A stretch of 5,493 nt of DNA from JBEIUO01 sp964549785 (GTDB lineage Bacteria; Planctomycetota; Phycisphaerae; Phycisphaerales; UBA1924), in NCBI GenBank assembly GCA_964549785.1, contig CAZJXA010000223.1:1-5493 (forward strand). Direction: 5' to 3'. Below, in pieces: positions 1-4,588 of this stretch. Position 1 is the stretch's first letter. Each line of letters opens with the position of its first letter. Position numbers and translations under genes: made by a program. A model generated the notes under the pieces. The model searched no databases, was not told the origin of the DNA, and worked only from the letters and a program-made list of their open reading frames with translations.

Positions 1-1350
1 GCGGAGGACCGGGCCGATGCTGGTGACCTGGCCGGGGGCGGGGAAGGAGTAACTGGCCATCGTCCACTTGTCCTTGGGCCACGCCATCATGCGGCTTTTC
101 ACGAAGTTCTCGGTGTAGCCGGGGAGGAGGGCTTCCAGTTCCTTCGCGTAGGCGGCGTCGCGCTCGGCACCCTCGCGAGAGAGGCACTTTGCGGCACTCG
201 GCCCGCCGCTGAAGGCGGTGAGGACCGAGCCTCCCTCGCCATCCTGGTTGTCGGTGGAGTCCCACGTCATATTTACTTCGCCATCGGAAAGAGCGTCCGG
301 GGCCAGGCCTTTTTCCTTCCAGAAGGGGCCCTTGAGCCCGCTCAAGTACTTGACGTTGACGCCCATCTGCGGGGCGAGGGTTCCGAGGCCCGGCTTGATA
401 TCGATCCGCCGCCACACGCTGGGCGGAACGGAGAGGACGACGTCGTCACACTCCAGGGTGCGACCGTCGGAAGCGGTCACGACCATGGTCGAGCCTTTGG
501 GGGCGATCGCCGTCACCGGGAGGCCGAGGATGAGACGGTCCTGACCGATCGCCTCGGCGAGTTTGAAAGCCAGCTGCTGGTTGCCGCCCTTGCAGCGGTA
601 GACCTCGCTGTCGGTCCAGTATTTCTGCAGTCCGCCGCCCTTCACCTGGGCCAAGTTGCCCAAGTAACTCTGGCGGGCCGGGTCGGCGCCGTTGTCGGCC
701 TGCAACTGGACGGCGATCCCGAGCCGGCCCATGGGCGAAAGGTCGGTGAGGCCCGCCAGCCAGTCTTTGGTGGTCTTCTTGTCGAGCGCGAGGGCATTGG
801 GGGAGAGCCACGGCTGATCGGCATCGATCGGCTCGGCGTCGGTGTCCATCTGGCTGTACGCCTTGTCCATCTCTTCCCACAGGGCTTCGGCTTCTTCGGC
901 GGTCAGGCTCTTGCCGCCCAGAATGATCGGGTATTGCTCGTCGTACTCCGAGACGTCGAGCCACTCGAGCCCGAACTTTTCAGCGTACTGGACCCACGTC
1001 GGGTGGTTGCTGCCGATGAGTTCGCCGCCGCCCTCGGCCATGCGGCCGGGCGCCATGTCCGAGAAACTGAGCACCCGCCCGCCGACCCGGTCACGGGCCT
1101 CCAGCACGGTCACGTCGTAGCCCGCGGCGAGCAATTCATGGGCACAGGTGAGGCCCGAGAACCCGGCCCCGATCACGACGACCCGCTTTCCGGCGGAGGA
1201 GGGCCGACGGGGCAAACCCATTCCGAAAGCCGGGCCGCTCAGCAGCAGGCCGGCGGACCCCGCCAACGTGGCTTTGAGGAGGTCGCGGCGGGGAATCGAG
1301 AACCGCTCGGGAGCGAAGCGACGCGAGAGGCGGGCGTAGAGGGATCGCAT
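1..1350 (-). CDS. Tat-exported FAD-dependent amine oxidase (flavin monoamine oxidase family), C-terminus cut by window edge
   Basis: The frame is open from an ATG at 1350 to the window edge and gives 450 residues. The N-terminus has a twin-arginine signal (PRRDLLKA, residues 20-27) followed by a hydrophobic stretch rich in Ala, Gly and Leu (28-43), so Tat export, probably with FAD already bound, is expected. The Rossmann FAD motif is VVVIGAGFSG (57-66), with the ribose-binding Glu84 at the end of strand 2 and the family motif RDRVGGRV (86-93). GGNQQLAFKLAEAIG (255-269) matches the conserved GG segment of the family. Lys334, in VKYLSGLKGPFW, aligns by eye with the monoamine oxidase lysine near flavin N5. 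ASYSFPAPGQ (432-441) aligns with the MAO segment GCYTTYFPPG. Ser433 sits where MAO has its flavin-linked Cys, so FAD is probably non-covalent. The expected final FAD motif (around FAGEHT) and about 50-70 residues are missing. The substrate cannot be deduced. The start is supported by GGAG 5 nt upstream and by the intact Tat signal. Confidence 0.9.
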   Translation of the reverse strand, partial: MRSLYARLSRRFAPERFSIPRRDLLKATLAGSAGLLLSGPAFGMGLPRRPSSAGKRVVVIGAGFSGLTCAHELLAAGYDVTVLEARDRVGGRVLSFSDMAPGRMAEGGGELIGSNHPTWVQYAEKFGLEWLDVSEYDEQYPIILGGKSLTAEEAEALWEEMDKAYSQMDTDAEPIDADQPWLSPNALALDKKTTKDWLAGLTDLSPMGRLGIAVQLQADNGADPARQSYLGNLAQVKGGGLQKYWTDSEVYRCKGGNQQLAFKLAEAIGQDRLILGLPVTAIAPKGSTMVVTASDGRTLECDDVVLSVPPSVWRRIDIKPGLGTLAPQMGVNVKYLSGLKGPFWKEKGLAPDALSDGEVNMTWDSTDNQDGEGGSVLTAFSGGPSAAKCLSREGAERDAAYAKELEALLPGYTENFVKSRMMAWPKDKWTMASYSFPAPGQVTSIGPVLR

Positions 1351-1355
1351 GGGAG

Positions 1356-1359
1356 CTCC
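1356..1359 (-). promoter_or_regulatory. Shine-Dalgarno site of the amine oxidase gene
   Basis: GGAG on the minus strand lies 5 nt before the ATG at 1350. It supports this start, which also gives a complete Tat signal peptide. Confidence 0.6.
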
Positions 1360-1368
1360 AAAGAGAGA

Positions 1369-1408
1369 TGGCGGATGAGCAAATGGGCAGATAAGCAGAT
1401 AGGCAGAT
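1369..1408. repeat. Degenerate 8-nt tandem repeat, five units
   Basis: On the plus strand, consecutive octamers read tggcggat, gagcaaat, gggcagat, aagcagat and aggcagat. The last three share the core GCAGAT and differ only in the first two bases. The first two units each differ from gggcagat at two positions. The array ends 10 nt upstream of the Shine-Dalgarno site of the amine oxidase gene, so it probably lies in its 5' leader or promoter region. Confidence 0.65.
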
Positions 1409-1433
1409 CAGAACTTTGGATTGGAATCGAAGG

Positions 1434-1451
1434 GGCGAGCGGTAGCCCGCC
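1434..1451 (-). terminator. Possible terminator-like hairpin after the exported-protein gene
   Basis: The minus-strand RNA can fold GGCGGGC / GCUCGCC, a 7-bp stem with one G-U pair and a UACC loop. It lies about 75 nt downstream of the stop codon at 1525. No U-tract follows, so it is not a classic intrinsic terminator. It could equally be a leader element of the amine oxidase gene. Confidence 0.3.
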
Positions 1452-1465
1452 TACTTCGGTTGGAA

Positions 1466-1486
1466 ACTGAGGACTGAGGACCGAGG
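1466..1486. repeat. Heptamer tandem repeat ACTGAGG, three units
   Basis: Three back-to-back heptamers lie on the plus strand: actgagg, actgagg and accgagg. The first two are identical and the third has one change. The array sits in the gap between the exported-protein gene and the amine oxidase gene. Its period and style resemble the short tandemly repeated heptanucleotides known from cyanobacterial intergenic DNA, although the sequence differs. Confidence 0.65.
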
Positions 1487-1502
1487 GTGTTTGTTTTCCC
1501 CA

Positions 1503-1521
1503 GTGCCGGGTGCCGAATGCC
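1503..1521. repeat. Heptamer tandem repeat GTGCCGR, two and a half units
   Basis: The plus strand reads gtgccgg, gtgccga, then a partial atgcc, immediately beyond the stop codon of the exported-protein gene. It is short enough to be chance on its own. Its proximity to two other micro-repeats of period 7-8 makes it more credible. Confidence 0.4.
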
Positions 1522-1524
1522 TTC

Positions 1525-2658
1525 TTAGTCGTCATTCGTCGGGCCGACCGCGAGCATCCACAACTTGAAGAAGTTCATGACCTGCTGCTTGGAAAGTTTG
1601 TTTGCGTTGAGGTTGTATTCGATCTTGCTGGCGGTGACGGTTTCACCGTTGAGGGTGTCCACGTAGGAGACTTTTCCGGTGAGGCAGGGGATGGTGTTGT
1701 CGACCGCGAAGAACGCGTCCTCGGCGCTCATGGCGTCAAACGCCGCGGCTTCGCTGCCGGCGGTCTTGTTCTTCTCTTCGTTGAAGCGGAGGTTGAACTC
1801 GTAGTAGCCCTTGCCGTTGGTGTCGTAATCGGAGTCCTCGACCCACTTGATGGTGCCGGTGACGACGTCCTCGTATTCCTTGCCGTCGAGGGTGTAGCGG
1901 AAGCGGATGCCGTCGGTCAGCCAGTTGTAAGTTTCGTAGTCGTAATCGAGGCGACCGGTGACGGTGGTGGTGGGGTAGACCTCGGCGGGGCCTTTGGCGA
2001 GGCGGATGGTCTCGAAGCGCATAGGGTCGGACTTCTTGACGACCAGTTCAACGGTTTTGTTCCCGATGAGTCGCTTGTAGGTGTAGGAGGCAAGGGCTTC
2101 CTTCTTCTCGGCCTTGCCGACAAGGCGGCCGGTGAAGGCCTCGGTGAAGCCGCTGGCCTTGCCGACGGTATCGACCTGGATACGCAACGGGCGTTCCTGG
2201 GCCTGCCCGCCCGCGAGGTCGTACGCGCCGGTCTTGGCATCGATCGGCACCACGCCGACCCACTTGCCGACGACCTTCTTCTGCTTGGTGTCCTTGGGAT
2301 TGAGGACGCCCAGGTCGATCGAGTAGGCGAGTTCGGCGGACTGCTTGCGCGACTGGACGAGTTTGGTGTAGAGGTTGGGCTGACGGGTCACCTCACCCGA
2401 GAAGTTGGTCGTCTTGGCGACGTTCAGCGCGAACTTGTACTTGTCCTTGGCGCCCAGCGCGGGCGAGCCTTCCTTGAAGTCTCCGCTGGAATCCTTGTTG
2501 GTCCGCGTACCGAACTCGATATCCATCGTGCCCGAGATGATGTCGTCTTCGGTGAGGAGATCCGTGGGGGTCTGCGCGAGGGTCGGAGAGGCGACCAACG
2601 AAGCGACCGTGAGCCCGGCCGCCAACATCAACGTTCCCAAACCATTCAGCCATTTCAT
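1525..2658 (-). CDS. Sec-exported beta-rich protein of unknown function with probable internal repeats
   Basis: This 377-residue protein is not one I recognise. Residues 1-28 form a Sec signal peptide: MK start, hydrophobic core (about 7-23), and probable cleavage after Thr-Leu-Ala (28) before Gln29. The mature part has no further membrane segment. It is rich in Lys, Asp, Glu, Thr and Tyr and in alternating hydrophobic/polar stretches, suggesting an all-beta periplasmic or surface protein. There is one Cys in the mature region (325), so no disulfide is expected. About seven segments begin with [S/T/V]-G-x-hydrophobic (residues 42, 87, 130, 176, 234, 267 and 327), and several close with a strand such as YYEFNLRFN or KIEYNLNAN. 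The C-terminus has a short amphipathic stretch (about 356-370). The start at 2658 is chosen over an in-frame upstream start at 2739 because AAGGAGG sits 9 nt before it and it begins a perfect signal peptide. The gene is probably transcribed alone, since 224 nt of structured DNA separate it from the exbD pair. Confidence 0.85.
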   Translation of the reverse strand: MKWLNGLGTLMLAAGLTVASLVASPTLAQTPTDLLTEDDIISGTMDIEFGTRTNKDSSGDFKEGSPALGAKDKYKFALNVAKTTNFSGEVTRQPNLYTKLVQSRKQSAELAYSIDLGVLNPKDTKQKKVVGKWVGVVPIDAKTGAYDLAGGQAQERPLRIQVDTVGKASGFTEAFTGRLVGKAEKKEALASYTYKRLIGNKTVELVVKKSDPMRFETIRLAKGPAEVYPTTTVTGRLDYDYETYNWLTDGIRFRYTLDGKEYEDVVTGTIKWVEDSDYDTNGKGYYEFNLRFNEEKNKTAGSEAAAFDAMSAEDAFFAVDNTIPCLTGKVSYVDTLNGETVTASKIEYNLNANKLSKQQVMNFFKLWMLAVGPTNDD

Positions 2659-2667
2659 AGACACGTT

Positions 2668-2674
2668 CCTCCTT
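2668..2674 (-). promoter_or_regulatory. Strong Shine-Dalgarno site of the exported-protein gene
   Basis: AAGGAGG on the minus strand lies 9 nt before the ATG at 2658. It is the best ribosome binding site in the window and fixes this start rather than the upstream in-frame ATG at 2739. It suggests efficient translation compared with its neighbours. Confidence 0.8.
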
Positions 2675-2690
2675 GAGGGGGTAAAAACCA

Positions 2691-2733
2691 TTCGATCATC
2701 GAAGCGGGGGAGGCCCGACGGCCCGGCCCCGCT
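2691..2733 (-). promoter_or_regulatory. Bipartite GC-rich stem-loop plus small palindrome in the leader of the exported-protein gene
   Basis: On the minus strand AGCGGGG (2733-2727) pairs with CCCCGCT (2709-2703). Inside it GGGCC (2724-2720) pairs with GGCCU (2715-2711) around a GUCG loop. The palindrome TTCGA-TGA-TCGAA (2703-2691) follows, then a T5 run (2687-2683), and the Shine-Dalgarno site starts 8 nt after that run. It could be a 5'-leader structure affecting mRNA stability or translation. It could also be a terminator for read-through from the exbD operon, because a U-run follows. The two roles cannot be separated from sequence. The 2703 base is shared by both folds. Confidence 0.45.
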
Positions 2734-2744
2734 ACCCAAAGCGT

Positions 2745-2758
2745 GCCCGCACGCGGGC
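2745..2758. repeat. GC-rich palindrome
   Basis: gcccgc-ac-gcgggc is a perfect 6-bp inverted repeat around 2 nt (a 5-bp stem with a 4-nt loop as RNA). It lies between the tentative promoter and the bipartite stem-loop upstream of the exported-protein gene. It may be an operator-like site or a leader hairpin. It could also be a by-product of high GC. Confidence 0.3.
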
Positions 2759-2773
2759 CCGGCTCAGGAATAA

Positions 2774-2803
2774 ATCGTATCCGGGGAGTGTTCGGGAACG
2801 CAA
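2774..2803 (-). promoter_or_regulatory. Tentative sigma70-like promoter for the exported-protein gene
   Basis: On the minus strand TTGCGT (2803-2798, 3 of 6 to TTGACA) is followed after 18 nt by TACGAT (2779-2774, 4 of 6 to TATAAT), in the only AT-richer patch of this gap. It would give a leader of about 105-110 nt containing the stem-loops and the strong Shine-Dalgarno site. The match is weak. Confidence 0.3.
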
Positions 2804-2861
2804 GTGGCGGGTTTCGGGCGGGCTCCGCCACGTCCCGGCCTGATGCCACCTTTCAAGTGGC
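2804..2861 (-). terminator. Pair of hairpins downstream of the exbD genes, possible transcription end
   Basis: Two stem-loops follow the exbD stop (2883). The first, 2861-2845, pairs GCCACUU with AGGUGGC around a GAA loop (7 bp, one G-U). The second, 2831-2804, pairs GTGGCGG perfectly with CCGCCAC across a 14-nt loop. The string CAAGTGGC occurs in both (plus strand 2801-2808 and 2854-2861), so the hairpins are related or can pair with each other. Neither is followed by a U-tract, so a Rho-independent terminator is not shown. A Rho-dependent end or 3'-end protection of the exbD mRNA would fit. Confidence 0.4.
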
Positions 2862-2882
2862 TTCGAGCGCGACCGCACGTCC

Positions 2883-3326
2883 CTATCTGGGAACCACCCC
2901 GACTTTCGTGATGCCGGCCGTCGCCGCGGCCTCGTGCAAGGTCACGACGTCGTCGTACGGAACGTCGTCGGCGGCGTCGATCAGCAGGGTTATTGAAGAT
3001 GCGGCTAAGGAATCGGGCACCAGCACGCGGAGAGCGGAGGCGGCGTCCACCGGCGTGCCCGGGGGGCCGCCGTCGATGGAAACGACGGTTTGACGGTCGG
3101 GCGTGATGCTCAGCCGAACTGTGATGCGGGTTTCCGGGAGGGGCTGGGCCGCGACCGTCGAACCCTTCCTGGGCAACCCCGACCGCAAGAACCACTCGGG
3201 GCCCATGACGACGGTGCTGGCCATGAAAAAGATGAGGATCACCATGACGACGTCCACCATGGGTGTCATGTTGGGGCCGTGGTGGGCTTCGTAGGAAGCG
3301 AGTGCGCTGCGGGAGCGGGAGAGCAT
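2883..3326 (-). CDS. exbD: ExbD/TolR-family biopolymer transport protein (second of a tandem pair)
   Basis: This 147-residue protein has ExbD size and layout: a short cytoplasmic N-tail (1-22), one transmembrane helix (about 23-42) and a periplasmic domain (about 43-147). The signature TPMVDVVMVILIFFM (21-35) contains Asp25 in the helix. This is the family's conserved proton-pathway residue, used by ExbB-ExbD and TolQ-TolR motors to turn proton flow into force on TonB- or TolA-like partners. The C-terminal part (SITLLIDAADDVPYDDVV, then the helix TLHEAAATAGITKVGVV) matches the ExbD strand-helix-strand fold. Its start overlaps the preceding exbD stop by one base (TGATG). A GTG three bases upstream would add one residue. 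A run of Gs from the end of the upstream gene lies 5 nt before the ATG but only 2 nt before the GTG, so I favour the ATG. It ends the cluster, and the TAG is followed by hairpins. Confidence 0.88.
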   Translation of the reverse strand: MLSRSRSALASYEAHHGPNMTPMVDVVMVILIFFMASTVVMGPEWFLRSGLPRKGSTVAAQPLPETRITVRLSITPDRQTVVSIDGGPPGTPVDAASALRVLVPDSLAASSITLLIDAADDVPYDDVVTLHEAAATAGITKVGVVPR

Positions 3327-3329
3327 CAC
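3324..3329 (-). promoter_or_regulatory. Stop/start overlap (GTGATG) coupling the two exbD genes
   Basis: On the minus strand GTGATG holds the TGA stop of the first exbD and two possible starts of the second: GTG (4-nt overlap) or ATG (1-nt overlap). The G6 run at the end of the first gene serves as a Shine-Dalgarno-like site for the ATG at 5-nt spacing. The arrangement implies coupled translation and roughly fixed stoichiometry. Confidence 0.7.
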
Positions 3330-3754
3330 GGCCCCCCGTCACGCTTGGTGGCGAGTCGAACGGACGTGAGGCCGGCTTCGCGGCAGGCGTCCAGCACCGG
3401 GCGGACCTGCGCGAACGCGAGGCGGCGATCGGCCCGGATCGAGACGCCCGAGACGGCGTTGGCGGCCCGGGCCCGAAGGACGGTCGTCAGGTCGGCGAGG
3501 GCCACGGGGTCGCTGTTGACGGTGAGCGTCGAGCCGCCGGATTCGCGCAGCGCGATGGAGATCACCAGCGCGGAGGCGTTCTGCTCGGTGACGCCCGCGG
3601 CGGAGGCGGGAAGGGAGACGGGGGCGTGGCGGTCGCTGGCGAGTTTGCCCACGAGGAGGAAGAAGATGATGAGGACCATCACCACGTCAATGAGCGGGGT
3701 GACGTTGAGCTTGGTGGACCCGGAAGCGATGCGGCGGTGGGGACGGAGTTTCAC
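3326..3754 (-). CDS. exbD: ExbD/TolR-family biopolymer transport protein (first of a tandem pair)
   Basis: This 142-residue protein has a basic N-tail (1-15), the ExbD signature NVTPLIDVVMVLIIFFLLV (17-35) with the conserved membrane Asp23, and a periplasmic domain. The end, VSIRADRRLAFAQVRPVLDA with CREAGLTSVRLAT (101-136), is textbook ExbD/TolR. It is closer to the family norm than its downstream partner, and the two differ widely outside the signature. They are therefore old paralogues, probably forming a hetero-oligomer. The start must be the GTG at 3754, because an in-frame TAA lies 6 nt upstream and no other start precedes the helix. There is no clear Shine-Dalgarno site, and only 6 nt separate it from the preceding DUF4190-type gene. 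Translation is probably coupled to that gene. No ExbB/TolQ gene is seen next to it. Confidence 0.9.
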   Translation of the reverse strand: MKLRPHRRIASGSTKLNVTPLIDVVMVLIIFFLLVGKLASDRHAPVSLPASAAGVTEQNASALVISIALRESGGSTLTVNSDPVALADLTTVLRARAANAVSGVSIRADRRLAFAQVRPVLDACREAGLTSVRLATKRDGGP

Positions 3755-3760
3755 GGTGCG

Positions 3761-4516
3761 TTAGTGGGGTGGGCTGGTTGGCGTTCGGCCATCGGGCCAC
3801 TCGGTTTCACCGCCGGGTTGAAAGAGCCAAAAGACCTCGCTGGCACCTTCGGGGATGACGGCCAGATTGACGATCTTGCCCAAAGGCATCAGGTCGTCGG
3901 TGTCGTCGTCGTCAACCAGCACCAGGATGCGGGCCATTCCTTTTTCAAAGGTGCCCTCGCATTCAAAGACCGAGTAGCCCGCGTTTTCATAGTCCGTCAC
4001 TTGCGCGGCGGCGGTATTGTCTTTCCGGGCCTCCCACGCGAAGAGCGAGGAGAGATCCGATTCGGCGGACTGGAACTCGCCGAGGCGATTCGTCACGGAG
4101 TCGTCGAAACGGGTCAGCACATCCGCGGTCGGCGATCCGTCGGCCCCCAAGCCAAGCCAAGCTGCGGCGGCCGATTCGTCGCGGCGCTGCGCATCGGGCA
4201 CCAGGCCGGCGTAATCCTTGATGCTGTTGGTCGCGATGTAGGCGGAAAAGACGACAAACAGGCTGATGACGAGGCTCACCAGTCCCGTGATGCTGCCGGC
4301 GATCGCCAAGCCGGTCCCTTTGAGCGTGCCCTCAGAACGGCTGATCGCGACGAGCGCTGCAATGCCGACGATAATCGCCAAAGGGCCGAAGATCGGCAGG
4401 AAGCAGGTGAAAAGCCCGACGATGCCCAGCACCAGCGAAGAGATAGCCGCGATGCTGGTGCGGCTGCTCAAGGATGGTGAATACACGTGTCTCGGCGCCG
4501 GGTACATGGTGCTCAT
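3761..4516 (-). CDS. DUF4190-like membrane protein with C-terminal soluble domain (paralogue of upstream gene)
   Basis: This protein has 251 residues. After a polar N-tail (1-19) comes a DUF4190-like region: hydrophobic segments at about 21-58 (long, interrupted by TCFLPIFGP, so probably a helical hairpin) and 69-94, joined by the polar loop SRSEGTLKGTG. The rest (95-251) is a soluble domain that I do not recognise. It contains DAQRRDESAAAAWL (108-121), an acidic run VDDDDTDD (201-208), and GKIVNLAVIPEGASEVFWLF (213-232), which match motifs in the neighbouring paralogue. Across the membrane region I count 35 of 52 identical residues between the two by hand. The function is unknown. DUF4190 proteins are membrane proteins without an assigned activity. 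The gene sits 6 nt upstream of exbD, so a role at the inner membrane with the ExbD pair is plausible inference. No good Shine-Dalgarno site precedes the ATG at 4516. A second ATG lies three codons in. Confidence 0.82.
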   Translation of the reverse strand: MSTMYPAPRHVYSPSLSSRTSIAAISSLVLGIVGLFTCFLPIFGPLAIIVGIAALVAISRSEGTLKGTGLAIAGSITGLVSLVISLFVVFSAYIATNSIKDYAGLVPDAQRRDESAAAAWLGLGADGSPTADVLTRFDDSVTNRLGEFQSAESDLSSLFAWEARKDNTAAAQVTDYENAGYSVFECEGTFEKGMARILVLVDDDDTDDLMPLGKIVNLAVIPEGASEVFWLFQPGGETEWPDGRTPTSPPH

Positions 4517-4588
4517 GGCCCGCAGGGTATCCCCGGATGCGAGCGGCTTACCTTGCGCCCCGCGCCGTGGCCTGCGGTTGCCCGTCGG
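4517..4588 (-). other. 72-nt gap between the two DUF4190-type genes
   Basis: I see no convincing promoter or terminator here, so read-through from the upstream gene is likely. CCGCAGG (4577-4571) and CCTGCGG (4526-4520) are perfect 7-nt complements 44 nt apart. Pairing would place the second arm 3 nt before the ATG at 4516 and could mask the start. With such a long loop this may be chance. Confidence 0.3.

Noticed and set aside
1510..2676. Long open frame of 388 codons on the plus strand opposite the exported-protein gene
   Set aside because: The minus-strand gene has a clean signal peptide and a strong Shine-Dalgarno site. The plus frame is a Val/Gly-rich, low-complexity product typical of antisense frames in GC-rich DNA.
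2659..2739. N-terminal extension of the exported protein to an in-frame ATG at 2739
   Set aside because: It would bury the signal peptide behind 27 residues, ignore the AAGGAGG site, and translate through the stem-loop region.
2764..3342. Minus-strand frame of 192 codons overlapping the second exbD
   Set aside because: It is a frame-shifted shadow with an Arg/His/Gly-rich product. The overlapping exbD frame has the full family signature.
3263..4480. Long open frame of 405 codons on the plus strand across both exbD genes and the second DUF4190-type gene
   Set aside because: It lies antisense to three genes with recognisable family motifs. Its product is Gly/Asp/Arg/His-rich without any fold signature.
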